Assembly (NCBI GenBank): GCA_003820645.1
Contig: RPOR01000010.1
Location: forward strand, 1-55,104
DNA length: 55,104 nucleotides
Direction: 5' to 3'
DNA from: Betaproteobacteria bacterium
Lineage (GTDB): Bacteria > Pseudomonadota > Gammaproteobacteria > Burkholderiales > SG8-41
Every line of letters begins with the position of its first letter. The first letter of the stretch is position 1. Below the pieces are notes generated by a model, which ran no database searches, was not told the origin of the DNA, and worked only from the letters and a program-made list of their open reading frames with translations. The position numbers were made by a program, and so were the translations under genes. Of the stretch, positions 8,991 to 19,773 are shown in pieces.

Positions 8991-9763
8991 GCCTGAACCC
9001 GCCCCTCAGGGACTGGCGCGGTGTCCGCGTCTGGATCATCGGCGCATCGAGCGGCATCGGCGCCGCGGTGGGGCAGAGCCTGCTGGCACGGGGTGCGCGT
9101 GTCGCACTGTCGGCGCGCAGCAGACCGCAGCTCGAACGAGCGGCCGCACCGCATGGCGATGACGCGCTCGCCCTGCCGCTGGACGTAACCGATGCCGCTG
9201 CGGTCGGCCCGGCGCTGCAGCGCCTGGTAGACGCCTGGGGCGGCATCGATTTCGTGCTGCTGTGCGCGGGCAGCCATCAGCCGGCGCGGGCCTGGGAGTT
9301 CGACGCCGATGCGGCTCGCCGTCTGGTCGATGTCAACCTCAACGGTGTGCTCAACTGTCTGCCGGCGGTGGTGCAGCAACTGTTGCGGCAACAGTGCGGC
9401 GGCATCGCCATCGTGTCCAGCGTTGCCGGTTATGGCGGCCTGCCGACGTCACTGGTTTACGGCGCGACCAAGGCGGCGCTGATCAACCTGACGGAAACCT
9501 TGTATCTGGATCTTGCGCCGCGCGGCATCGGCGTTTATCTGATTAATCCCGGGTTCGTCAAAACACCGCTGACCGACAGGAACACGTTCCGGATGCCGGC
9601 GCTGATCAGTGCCGACGAGGCGGCAGCCGAGATTCTGGCCGGACTGGCGCGCGGCCGCTTCGAGATCCATTTCCCGCGGCGTTTTACGCGGTGGCTGAAG
9701 TTGCTGCGGTTGCTGCCCTACCGCTGGTATTTTGCGCTGGTCCACAAGGGTACGGGATTGTGA
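8987..9763 (+). CDS. Short-chain dehydrogenase/reductase
   Basis: VWIIGASSGIGAAVGQSLLARGARVALSAR (TGxxxGxG-like), YGATKAA active-site YxxxK. Confidence 0.9.
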   Translation: MSLNPPLRDWRGVRVWIIGASSGIGAAVGQSLLARGARVALSARSRPQLERAAAPHGDDALALPLDVTDAAAVGPALQRLVDAWGGIDFVLLCAGSHQPARAWEFDADAARRLVDVNLNGVLNCLPAVVQQLLRQQCGGIAIVSSVAGYGGLPTSLVYGATKAALINLTETLYLDLAPRGIGVYLINPGFVKTPLTDRNTFRMPALISADEAAAEILAGLARGRFEIHFPRRFTRWLKLLRLLPYRWYFALVHKGTGL

Positions 9764-10209
9764 TGCGCGAACGCATCGATGCGCTGGTGCGTTTTTTTGA
9801 GACGCTGACTGTGCGGTCGGTCGCCGGGTTGCCGCAGTTTTATGCGGAGAACTGCCGGTTCAAGGATCCGTTCAACGATGTGCGCGGGCAGGCCGAACTG
9901 GCGGCGATCTTCCGCCACATGTTCGACCAGCTCGACGGCCCGCGCTTCATCGTGCGCGAGCGCGTGGTGGAACCGCCACGTGCGTTGCTGACCTGGGATT
10001 TTGAATTCCGCTTCCGGCGCTGGCGGCCGCGGGAAATGCAAACCATCCATGGTGCGACCCTGCTCACCTTCGATGCGGCGGGGCTGGTGGTCGAGCACCG
10101 CGATTACTGGGATGCGGCGGAAGAGCTCTACGAGAAGCTGCCGGGGATCGGTGCGTTGTTGCGCCTGCTGAAACGACAGGGGCGCCCGTCGGCGCCCCCT
10201 CGGAAATGA
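9763..10209 (+). CDS. NTF2-like (SnoaL-like) family protein
   Basis: FFETLTVRSVAGLPQFYAENCRFKDPFNDVRGQAELAAIFRHMF...VEHRDYWDAAEELYEKLP; ATG overlaps SDR stop. Confidence 0.82.
   Translation: MRERIDALVRFFETLTVRSVAGLPQFYAENCRFKDPFNDVRGQAELAAIFRHMFDQLDGPRFIVRERVVEPPRALLTWDFEFRFRRWRPREMQTIHGATLLTFDAAGLVVEHRDYWDAAEELYEKLPGIGALLRLLKRQGRPSAPPRK
10179..10198 (+). terminator. Terminator-like hairpin at end of the operon
   Basis: GGGGCGCC-CGTC-GGCGCCCC perfect 8-bp stem overlapping the last NTF2-like codons; no immediate U-tract (T-rich only about 20 nt later). Confidence 0.45.
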
Positions 10210-10235
10210 TATAAGTATTTGTTTTTATTAACTTT

Positions 10236-10802
10236 TTAGTCGAGATATTCAAACACCCGGACGACCTTGCGTACGCCGCCCGTAGTGCGCGCAACTTCGG
10301 TGGCGTCCGTCGCTTCCTGGCGTTTGACCAGACCCATCAGGTAGACGATACCGTTTTCGGTAACCACCTTGACGTGCACCGGACTGAATTTTCCGGCATC
10401 GACGAATCGCCCTTTGACCTTGGAGGTCAGCACCGAATCGTTGGTGCGTGCCTGCATCGAGCTGTTGCCCGCAACCTGCAGTTCGTTGAACACACTGCGC
10501 ACGTTTTCGACCGCACGCGCGATGCGCTCGGCATCCGCTTTCGCCGCTTCGCTCGGTACTTCCCCGGTCAACAGCACGGCGCGGTTGTAGCTGGTGACGT
10601 TGATGTGGGCATCCTTCACTTTTTCGCCGATGCGGTTCACGGCCTTGTTTTCAATACCCTCGTCCTCGGTCATCGTGCCGATAGTGCGGCGGTCCTCCGC
10701 GACCATGTAGCCGGTTGCGGCGGCGCCGCCGACGACCACCGCGGCGCATCCCGAGATAACCGGCAGCAGTGCGATACAAGCTGTTGTGAAAAGTCTGCGC
10801 AT
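10236..10802 (-). CDS. dolP: BON-domain lipoprotein (DolP/YraP-like)
   Basis: Lipobox PVISGCAA; two BON-like repeats; position in the lpoA-yraN-diaA-yraP order. Confidence 0.85.
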   Translation of the reverse strand: MRRLFTTACIALLPVISGCAAVVVGGAAATGYMVAEDRRTIGTMTEDEGIENKAVNRIGEKVKDAHINVTSYNRAVLLTGEVPSEAAKADAERIARAVENVRSVFNELQVAGNSSMQARTNDSVLTSKVKGRFVDAGKFSPVHVKVVTENGIVYLMGLVKRQEATDATEVARTTGGVRKVVRVFEYLD

Positions 10803-11800
<998 letters not shown>

Positions 11801-11817
<17 letters not shown>

Positions 11818-12916
11818 GCGGCGCGCCTGCCATGGCCTGGGGGCGGCCGTCGATGTAACGGCCGGGGACCAGTTCCCGGTCGATGTGCCCGTCGGCGCCC
11901 AGCGTGAGCTGTCCGGTAACCCCGTCGAGGCGAATGTCGCGGGCCCCGCTCAGCAGCAGCTGGGCAACGCGCCAGGCATCAATGCCCAGCGCATACAGCC
12001 GTTCGAGATCGATGGTGCTCCCTGACCTGGCGCGGGGATAGATCATCACCGCGGCATGGTTGGGTTCGAGCAGCCACGGCATGTCGACGAAGTGGACGCC
12101 AGTGAGGTCGAAGCCGGCGAGCGGCCCCTGATCACCGGCATGCACGCTGGATGTCGCGTAGACCGGTGTCGCGCCGAGATAAGGACGCGCGATGCGGGCC
12201 TCGGCGAACCCCAGCGCCAGAAAATACATGTCGACGGCACTGCCATTGCGCGCAATCGACTTCAGGGTTTCCGGATCGGCCGTATAGGCGGCGTCCGCGG
12301 CCACTATACCGCCCAGGCGGAAGAACTCGGCGGCAAAGGCAGCCTGCATGCGGCGTTGCACCGGGCCGCCGCCACTGATGGTGATGGCATTGCGGCGGCC
12401 TTCACGCCAGGCGAGCTGAGCGGCCTGCCGCGCTTCGGTCTCGATCTGCAGGCTCAGCATGTACAGGTTGCCGGGGATGCGTCCGACCTCGTCCGGCACG
12501 TTCAGCGCCAGCGTCGGCACCGGCACCGGTTCGCCGAACGCCAGTGCAGTGACGGCGTCCCGTGTCAGTGGTCCAACGATGACCTGCGCTCCGGCAGCGG
12601 CTGCCGTGCGATAACCCTCCAGCACGTTCGCCACATCCGCGGAGACTGCATACTCGCGCACCGGCAGCAGCGTCCGGCCCTGGGACTTTGCGGCCGCCTG
12701 AAAGCCGTCGCGAACCGCAGCTGCGTGGCGGGCGAATGTCTTTGAATTCAGCGGCAGCAACAGTGCGATATGCGGCGACTGAGTCAGCGCGACCGGTGCG
12801 GTGGCGGCAGCCGTGCCGGGTGGCGGTGCTGCCTCGCTGGCCAATGCCGCGGGTGCTCCGTATAGTAGGCAGGAGAAGATGATCGCGGTGGTGTGCCGCG
12901 ACAGATGCAGAATCAT
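11801..12916 (-). CDS. lpoA: LpoA-like penicillin-binding protein activator
   Basis: HIALLLPLNSKTFARHAAAVRDGF...VIVGPLTRDAV...LGIDAWRVAQLL; periplasmic-binding fold; synteny with yraN and rsmI. Confidence 0.83.
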
Positions 12917-13813
12917 TCGGGGAATCCGGCAGTGGGACGGAGCGTGGACACAGACAGCGCGAAAGCGGCAGTGGACAAGGCGACATTATATGTAGTCGCC
13001 ACGCCCATCGGGAATCTCGGCGATATCACGCTGCGCGCACTGGACGTGCTGAAGGCGGTCGACGTCATTGCCGCCGAGGACACCCGGGTTACGGTAAGGT
13101 TGCTCAATCGCCACGGCATTGCGGCCAGGATGTTTGCCGTGCACGAACACAATGAACGGCGTGCCGCCGAGCGGGTGATCGACCTGCTGGCCGGCGGCAG
13201 TGCGGTGGCGCTGGTCAGCGACGCCGGCACGCCGGGGATTGCCGACCCGGGCGCAGAAGTGGTGGCCGCAGTGCGTGCTGCCGGCTATCCGGTGGTGCCG
13301 ATACCGGGACCCAATGCGGCAGCTGCGGTGCTGTCGGCGAGCGGTTTCGACGCGAGCCGGTTCCTGTTTTGCGGTTTTTTGCCGGCGCGCGCCGCTGAAC
13401 GCCGTCGCGTGCTGGCGGAGCTGGCGGCGCAGACCGCGCCGCTGGTGTTCTATGAAGCGCCGCATCGCGTGGTCGCCAGCGTCGCCGACTTGTGCGACGT
13501 ATTGGGCGGCGCACGCGGCATTGTCATTGCACGCGAACTCACCAAGATTCATGAAACGCTGCATCATTGCCGGCTCTCCGAAGCGGTGGCCTGGCTGGAG
13601 GCCGACGATTATCGCCAGCGCGGCGAGTTTGTGCTGGCCGTGCAAGGTGCGGCGGCAGCGCCGCGCAAGGACGGGACGGATGCCGAACCTGTGCTGAAAA
13701 TTCTGCTCGAGGAGCTGCCGCTGAAGCAGGCGGTAGCGTTGAGTGCGAAGCTCACCGGGGGCAGTCGCAACGCGCTGTACAAGCTTGCGCTGGGTATCAA
13801 GGGCGAAACCTGA
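12893..13813 (+). CDS. rsmI: 16S rRNA (cytidine-2'-O)-methyltransferase RsmI
   Basis: [35 protein letters not shown]...[12 protein letters not shown]...[14 protein letters not shown]. Start codon uncertain. Confidence 0.93.
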   Translation: MPRQMQNHSGNPAVGRSVDTDSAKAAVDKATLYVVATPIGNLGDITLRALDVLKAVDVIAAEDTRVTVRLLNRHGIAARMFAVHEHNERRAAERVIDLLAGGSAVALVSDAGTPGIADPGAEVVAAVRAAGYPVVPIPGPNAAAAVLSASGFDASRFLFCGFLPARAAERRRVLAELAAQTAPLVFYEAPHRVVASVADLCDVLGGARGIVIARELTKIHETLHHCRLSEAVAWLEADDYRQRGEFVLAVQGAAAAPRKDGTDAEPVLKILLEELPLKQAVALSAKLTGGSRNALYKLALGIKGET

Positions 13814-13850
13814 GCCGCGGGATTTTACTGTTTGCTGCGCACCGTTTACC

Positions 13851-14900
13851 ATGCACGCCGTAATGAACACCCTGACCATTGCCCGCCCCGACGACTGGCA
13901 TCTGCATCTGCGCGACGGTGCGGCGATGCGCGATGTGTTGCCGCATACCGCCGCCCGGTTTGCGCGTGCGATCGTCATGCCCAACCTGAAACCGCCGGTG
14001 ACGACGACCGAACTCGCGCTCGCCTACCGTGATCGCATCCTCGCCGTTTTGGCGCGGGGAACGCGTTTCGAGCCGCTGATGACGCTCTACCTGACCGACA
14101 ACACGCGGCCTGAGGAAATTGCCCGTGCAAAACTGAGCGGCGCAATCCACGCAGTGAAGTATTACCCCGCGGGCGCGACCACCAACGCCGGTTCCGGCGT
14201 GACCGCGATCGAGAACTGTTTTCCGGTGCTCGCTGCGATGGAGAAAGCCGGCATGCCGTTGCTGGTGCACGGAGAAGTGACCGATCCTGACGTCGACGTG
14301 TTCGATCGTGAACGCGTGTTCATCGAACGGACACTGGCGCCGCTGATCGAGCGCTTTCAGGCCCTGAAGGTGGTCATGGAGCACATCACTACCAGCGAGG
14401 CTGCTGCATTTGTCACCGGCGCGCCACCGCGGATTGCGGCCACACTGACGCCGCAGCACTTGCTGCTGAACCGCAATGCGCTGTTCGCCGGAGGGGTGCG
14501 CCCGCATCACTTTTGTCTGCCGGTGCTGAAACGCGAAGTTCACCGCAGGGCGCTGGTCGCTGCTGCGACCAGCGGCAACCCGAAATTTTTCCTGGGCACC
14601 GACAGCGCACCGCATGCCCGGCACACCAAGGAAAACGATTGCGGCTGCGCCGGCATGTATACCGCGCACGCCGGCATCGAACTTTATGCGGAAGTATTTG
14701 CTGCCGCCGCTGCGCTCGACCGGCTCGAGGGGTTTGCCAGCCAATACGGTGCGGATTTCTACGGCCTGCCGCGCAATACCGAGAAGATCACGCTGCTCCG
14801 CGAACCATGGCAGGTGCCGGCCAGTGTGCCGTTCGGTGCCGATGTGCTGGTGCCGATGCGTGCCGGCGCTGCGATCGAGTGGCGGATCGCGGCCGCTTGA
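13851..14900 (+). CDS. pyrC: Dihydroorotase
   Basis: [20 protein letters not shown]...MPNLKPPV...[11 protein letters not shown]...[16 protein letters not shown]. Confidence 0.95.
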   Translation: MHAVMNTLTIARPDDWHLHLRDGAAMRDVLPHTAARFARAIVMPNLKPPVTTTELALAYRDRILAVLARGTRFEPLMTLYLTDNTRPEEIARAKLSGAIHAVKYYPAGATTNAGSGVTAIENCFPVLAAMEKAGMPLLVHGEVTDPDVDVFDRERVFIERTLAPLIERFQALKVVMEHITTSEAAAFVTGAPPRIAATLTPQHLLLNRNALFAGGVRPHHFCLPVLKREVHRRALVAAATSGNPKFFLGTDSAPHARHTKENDCGCAGMYTAHAGIELYAEVFAAAAALDRLEGFASQYGADFYGLPRNTEKITLLREPWQVPASVPFGADVLVPMRAGAAIEWRIAAA

Positions 14901-15541
14901 ACCCGTCCGGCTTGCGGCACTCCGGCGCCAGTGTGCCCTTGCCGTTGCCGCAGGATGATCCCTTTCATTACAGTCGGCTCAATCTGTTGCGCGGCGATCT
15001 GTGGATTTTCACCTACGGGTCGCTGATGTGGGATCCCGGGTTTCGCTATGCGAGGACGGTGCCGGCGCTGTTGCGCGGCTACCACCGTGCATTTTGCATT
15101 TATTCCAACCGCTTTCGCGGTACGGTGTCGGCGCCGGGGCTGGTGCTGGGACTCGACCACGGTGGCGCGTGCAAGGGCACCGCATACAAGGTGGCGACTG
15201 GCGATGTTCCTGCTGCGCTCGAAGCGCTGTGGCAGCGCGAGATGCGGCGGCGCGTTTACGTGCCACGGCTGTTGCCGGTGACGGTCGGCGCGCAACGCTG
15301 CGTGGCCTTGACGTTTCTCGCCAATCGGGCGCACGACGGTTATGCCGGGCGACTGGCGATCGATGCTGCTGCCGCGATCATTGCCGCGTGTCGCGGCGAG
15401 CGCGGTCCCAACGTGGATTACCTGGTGAATACGCTGCGCCACCTCGATGCGCTCGGCGTGCACGATCATCACCTGCATCGCCTGCTCGCAGCGGTGCGGG
15501 CGGTGCAGGCCGCTGGTGCAGGTCGCCACCAGCGGCGTTGA
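14897..15541 (+). CDS. Gamma-glutamylcyclotransferase (ChaC-like)
   Basis: [16 protein letters not shown]...[15 protein letters not shown]...[22 protein letters not shown] start assumed, overlapping pyrC stop. Confidence 0.87.
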   Translation: MNPSGLRHSGASVPLPLPQDDPFHYSRLNLLRGDLWIFTYGSLMWDPGFRYARTVPALLRGYHRAFCIYSNRFRGTVSAPGLVLGLDHGGACKGTAYKVATGDVPAALEALWQREMRRRVYVPRLLPVTVGAQRCVALTFLANRAHDGYAGRLAIDAAAAIIAACRGERGPNVDYLVNTLRHLDALGVHDHHLHRLLAAVRAVQAAGAGRHQRR

Positions 15542-15589
15542 AGCAGTCTTGCACCGGTCAACCGGGGCCCACATGTTAGTATCGACGGT

Positions 15590-16055
15590 GAAGCTGGCCA
15601 GACAGTCGCTGTGTGCGGAACAAACCGGAGGGGGCAACCCGTCCGTGCCGGACACAGAGGAAAGTCCGGGCTCCACAGGGTAGGGTGACGGGTAACTCCC
15701 GTCCGCCGTGAGGCGAGGAACAGGGCCACAGAGAACGAACCGCCGATGGCCGCCTGACTGGCGGCGCGCAAGCGCCGCGAAGTCTCCCTTGAATGGGATA
15801 GGGGGCGCGCGAGCGCCCGTGCAGTTTGCGCAAGCGAACCGCGACGGATCAGGTAAGGGTGAAAAGGTGCGGTAAGAGCGCACCGCGTTCGCGGTAACGC
15901 GAACGGCACGGTAACCTCCACCCGGAGCAACACCGAATAGGCAAGCGATGACGCGTCCCGCCGAGCTTGCGGGTAGGTGGCTTGAGCCGTGCAGCAATGC
16001 ACGGCCCAGAGGAATGACTGTCCACGACAGAACCCGGCTTACCGGCCAGCTTCAC
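15590..16055 (+). ncRNA. rnpB: RNase P RNA (bacterial class A)
   Basis: GAAGCTGGCCAGACAGTCGC, GAGGAAAGTCCGGGCTCCACAGGG, GATCAGGTAAGGGTGAAAAGGTGCGGTAAGAGCGCACCGCG, CCACCCGGAGCAA, GAATGACTGTCCACGACAGAACCCGGCTTACCGGCCAGCTTC. Confidence 0.96.
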
Positions 16056-16274
16056 CCCTCCTCGAGGTACGCATCACGCGGTCGCTAGGCGGCGCCGCCA
16101 TCGATCAGCTGTAATTGCCTGATTTTTAAGCAGATTTATTTAATGCGCTACTTTCAGTACGCGCAATATCCTATTGTTTTTAATGATTTATTTCATCAAG
16201 AAAAAACACTAAAGCCGGAATCAACAAGTCGCCGTAAGTCGTTGTCATTAAAAAGGAATTCGGTAATTCGATCC

Positions 16275-16328
16275 TTGACCATCGCCGCCAAGTCATTTTA
16301 TAGTGGGACGAAGTGGTAGAAAGTGGGA
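16275..16328 (+). promoter_or_regulatory. dcw promoter (TTGACC-18-TATAGT) with overlapping MraZ operator
   Basis: -35 TTGACC 16275-16280, -10 TATAGT 16299-16304; direct repeats TGGGA-N5-TGGTA-N5-TGGGA at 16304-16328 match the known MraZ box architecture. Confidence 0.75.
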
Positions 16329-16383
16329 GAAATGCCTGCCGGGGTTCCGGTGCTGCATGGCTTCTGCGCTCAAGGGGGAGTAC

Positions 16384-16830
16384 GTGTTTCGCGGGGTCGC
16401 ACAACTAAATCTCGACAGCAAAGGCAGGCTCGCGGTACCCGCGCGCCACCGCGACACGCTGCTCGAGCGCTGCACAGGCCATCTGGTCATCACGGCCGAT
16501 GCGGATCGCTGCCTGCTGATCTATCCGCTGCCCGATTGGGAACTCATCCAGCAGAAACTCGAAGGCCTGTCGAATCTGGATCCGCGCGTGCGCGAATTGC
16601 AGCGGCGGCTGATTGGATTTGCCGTTGATGTCGACATGGATGGCGCCGGGCGCGTGCTGATTTCTCCGGAACTGCGGCGTTTCGCGGAGTTGGAAAAAAG
16701 CGTGGTGCTTGTCGGGCAGGGCCGGAAATTCGAGTTGTGGAACGAAGAGCGCTGGGCGCAGCTGGTGGAGAACGCAGGCGGTTTCGGGGCTGGCGGCCTG
16801 CCGGCGGAACTGGAGGGTTTCTCCTTGTGA
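16384..16830 (+). CDS. mraZ: Division/cell wall cluster transcriptional repressor MraZ
   Basis: [24 protein letters not shown] from GTG start preceded by GGGGGAG; alternative ATG at 16357. Confidence 0.93.
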   Translation: MFRGVAQLNLDSKGRLAVPARHRDTLLERCTGHLVITADADRCLLIYPLPDWELIQQKLEGLSNLDPRVRELQRRLIGFAVDVDMDGAGRVLISPELRRFAELEKSVVLVGQGRKFELWNEERWAQLVENAGGFGAGGLPAELEGFSL

Positions 16831-17765
16831 CGAGCGGCGTGCATGCCGCAGTGCTCGCGCAGGAAGCCATAGAGGCATTGAACATCCGGCCCGACGGCAC
16901 ATATGTCGATTGCACGTTTGGCAGAGGCGGCCACAGCCGCCTGATTCTGGAACGGCTCGGCAAAGGCGGGCGATTGGTGGCAATCGATCGCGATCCGGAG
17001 GCAGTACGGGTGGGGCGCGCAGTGAAAGACCCGCGGTTCACCATGCTGCACGGTGCGTTCAGTCAGATCGGCGAAATACTGCGCGGCAGCGGCATAGCGG
17101 AAGCGGACGGCGTACTGCTCGATATCGGCGTGTCATCGCCTCAGCTTGATGATGCGCGCCGCGGTTTCAGTTTTCGTTACGACGCACCGCTCGACATGCG
17201 CATGGATCCAGGGCACGGCATCAGTGCAGCACAGTGGCTGGCCACGGCAGATGAGGCGGACATCAGGGAGGTAATCAGGGACCATGGCGAAGAACGGTTT
17301 GCTAAACAGATTGCAGCAGCGATTGTTGCGGCTAGGGCGCGGGGACCTGTTGACACCACACGACAACTTGCCGCGATCGTGGCAGAAGCCGTTCCCACGC
17401 GCGAGCCACGCCAGGATCCGGCGACGCGCACGTTTCAAGCTCTACGGATTCACATCAATCAGGAGCTTGAGGAGCTATCGGTAGTGCTGCCCCAGTGTGT
17501 GGCCCTGCTCAAGACGGGTGGCAGGCTGGTGGTCATCAGTTTTCATTCCCTCGAGGACCGCATCGTCAAGCGTTTCCTGCGTACACAGGCGCAGGCGGAT
17601 GCGCTGCCGGCGCGCCTGCCGGTGCGTGCCCGTGACCTGCCGCAGCCGCGCATGCGACTGATCGGCCGGGCGCAGCGTTCCAACGCAGCGGAAGTGGCGG
17701 CCAATCCGCGTGCACGCAGCGCGGTGATGCGGGTCGCCGAGCGTACTGCCGCGGTGATCGCATGA
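16827..17765 (+). CDS. rsmH: 16S rRNA (cytosine(1402)-N(4))-methyltransferase
   Basis: [36 protein letters not shown]...[27 protein letters not shown]...[14 protein letters not shown]. Confidence 0.96.
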   Translation: MTSGVHAAVLAQEAIEALNIRPDGTYVDCTFGRGGHSRLILERLGKGGRLVAIDRDPEAVRVGRAVKDPRFTMLHGAFSQIGEILRGSGIAEADGVLLDIGVSSPQLDDARRGFSFRYDAPLDMRMDPGHGISAAQWLATADEADIREVIRDHGEERFAKQIAAAIVAARARGPVDTTRQLAAIVAEAVPTREPRQDPATRTFQALRIHINQELEELSVVLPQCVALLKTGGRLVVISFHSLEDRIVKRFLRTQAQADALPARLPVRARDLPQPRMRLIGRAQRSNAAEVAANPRARSAVMRVAERTAAVIA

Positions 17766-18043
17766 TTGCGCGCCTCACCTTTATCCTGCTGGCCGCACTG
17801 ATTGCCTGCGCGCTGGCGGTGGTGACCGCGCAGCACAAGGCGCGCAAGCTCTATGTCGAACTGCAGAAAGAGCAGACCGCTGCCAAGCGACTCGACGAGG
17901 AGTGGGGGCAGCTGCAACTCGAGCAGGGCACCTGGGCGACTCACGGCCGCATCGAGCGCATTGCCACCCGCGAACTGAACATGCGGCTGCCGGTAGCCGC
18001 CCGCATCGAAGTCGTGCCTGCACCAAAGGAGTCGCGGCCATGA
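17762..18043 (+). CDS. ftsL: Cell division protein FtsL
   Basis: Short single-pass protein [38 protein letters not shown] between rsmH and ftsI. Confidence 0.92.
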   Translation: MIARLTFILLAALIACALAVVTAQHKARKLYVELQKEQTAAKRLDEEWGQLQLEQGTWATHGRIERIATRELNMRLPVAARIEVVPAPKESRP

Positions 18044-19773
18044 AGCGGGCAGCGGCCCGCGATCACGCCCCGAGCCTGCCGGCCTGGCGGGCCAACCTGG
18101 TGCTGCTGTTGCTGGCGGCGTGGTTCATCGGGCTTGCCGGACGTGCCTTATGGCTGCAGGCGCTGAACAACGATTTCCTGCAGCGCAAGGGCGAGTCGCG
18201 TTATTCGCGCGTCATTGAAATCGGCGCCAGCCGCGGCATGATCGTCGATCGCAACAACGAACCCCTGGCCATTTCTACGCCGGTGGAGTCGGTGGCAGCC
18301 AGCCCGGCGGACGTCGAGGCGGAGCCCGCCGAACTGCGCCGACTGGCGCAATTGCTCGGCATCAGCGGCGAAGAGTTGCGCTCCCGCCTGGCCGATACGC
18401 AGCGCGAATTCGTCTATCTCAAACGGCAGTTGCCGCCGGAGCAGGCCGAGCGCGTGGTGCAACTCGGCATCCCCGGAGTGTTCCTGCAGCGCGAACATCG
18501 CCGCTATTACCCCGCAGGCGAGGTGATGTCGCACATCATCGGCTTTACCGGCGTCGATGACAAAGGGCAGGAGGCGCTGGAACTCGCATTCGAAGAGACG
18601 CTGGGTGGCAAGCCCGGCAGCCGCCGGGTGATCAAGGACAGGCTCGGCCGCATCGTCGAGGACGTCGAGAGCATACGCGTGCCTCAGAACGGCGGGCAAC
18701 TCCGGTTGTCGATCGATGCGCGGATCCAGTACCTCGCGTTTCGCGAACTCAAGGCGGCCGTTGCCGCGCACCATGCCAAGGCCGGCGGCATCGTTGTGCT
18801 CGATGCGGCTACCGGCGAGATTCTCGCGATGGCGAATCTTCCCGCGTACAACCCGAACAATCGCGGCAAGCTCAGTCCGCAACGTACCCGCAATCGTGTG
18901 GTTACCGATCTGTTCGAGCCCGGCTCGACACTGAAGCCGTTCACGGCCGCGGCAGCTCTGGAAGCCGGACTGTTCAAGCCTGGCACGGTGATCCAGACCG
19001 CGCCCGGCCAGCTGACCATAGGCAGTCGCACGATCCATGATGCGCATCCCCAGGGCGCGCTGACGGTGGCACAGGTGATCCAGAAGTCCTCTAACGTGGG
19101 CACTGCGAAAATGGGGCTGGCCTTGCCTTCGGAGGTGCTGTGGAGCCTGTTCAGCCGCGCCGGGTTCGGCGTGCCGCCACGTTCCGGGTTTCCCGGCGAA
19201 GTTTCGGGGCGGTTGCGCGCACACACTTCGTGGAAGCCGATCGAGCAGGCGACGATGTCCTACGGTTACGGCATCTCGGTGTCACTGATGCAGCTCGCGC
19301 GCGCTTATACGATATTCGCCTCCGACGGTGTGCTGCATCCGGTGACGCTGCTCAAACGCGACGGTCCGGTACAGGGCACGCGCGTGGTGTCTGCACCAAC
19401 TGCCCTGGCGGTGCGCAGAATGCTCGAGCTTGCGGCGCAGCCCGGCGGGACGGCGCCGGGCGCCCAGGTCCCCGGTTATACGGTCGCCGGCAAGACCGGC
19501 ACGGCGCACAAGCTCGAAGGCAAGGGATACGCCAGTAACCGTTACGTGGCGTCATTCGTCGGCATGGCGCCGGCATCGCGCCCGCGGGTGGTGATCGCAG
19601 TGATGATCGACGAGCCGTCCGCCGGGCAGTATTACGGTGGCGCGGTCGCCGCCCCAGTGTTCAGCCAGGTCACCGCCGGCACGTTGCGCTTCCTGGCCGT
19701 GCCGCCGGATGCCCCGGCCAGCACCACGGTGCTGACACCTGAAGTCCCGCCGCTGGTCCGGGAGGAGGTGTGA
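18040..19773 (+). CDS. ftsI: Peptidoglycan D,D-transpeptidase FtsI (PBP3)
   Basis: RGMIVDRNNEPLAIST; FEPGSTLKPF (SxxK); SSN (QKSSNVG); KTGTAHK. Confidence 0.96.
   Translation: MKRAAARDHAPSLPAWRANLVLLLLAAWFIGLAGRALWLQALNNDFLQRKGESRYSRVIEIGASRGMIVDRNNEPLAISTPVESVAASPADVEAEPAELRRLAQLLGISGEELRSRLADTQREFVYLKRQLPPEQAERVVQLGIPGVFLQREHRRYYPAGEVMSHIIGFTGVDDKGQEALELAFEETLGGKPGSRRVIKDRLGRIVEDVESIRVPQNGGQLRLSIDARIQYLAFRELKAAVAAHHAKAGGIVVLDAATGEILAMANLPAYNPNNRGKLSPQRTRNRVVTDLFEPGSTLKPFTAAAALEAGLFKPGTVIQTAPGQLTIGSRTIHDAHPQGALTVAQVIQKSSNVGTAKMGLALPSEVLWSLFSRAGFGVPPRSGFPGEVSGRLRAHTSWKPIEQATMSYGYGISVSLMQLARAYTIFASDGVLHPVTLLKRDGPVQGTRVVSAPTALAVRRMLELAAQPGGTAPGAQVPGYTVAGKTGTAHKLEGKGYASNRYVASFVGMAPASRPRVVIAVMIDEPSAGQYYGGAVAAPVFSQVTAGTLRFLAVPPDAPASTTVLTPEVPPLVREEV

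Noticed and set aside
15469-16002. Minus-strand ORFs (177 aa, 412 aa) over rnpB
   Set aside because: Lie across the structured RNase P RNA; not coding.
16180-16404. 74-aa minus-strand ORF in the AT-rich block
   Set aside because: Overlaps the dcw promoter and mraZ start; no recognisable protein features.
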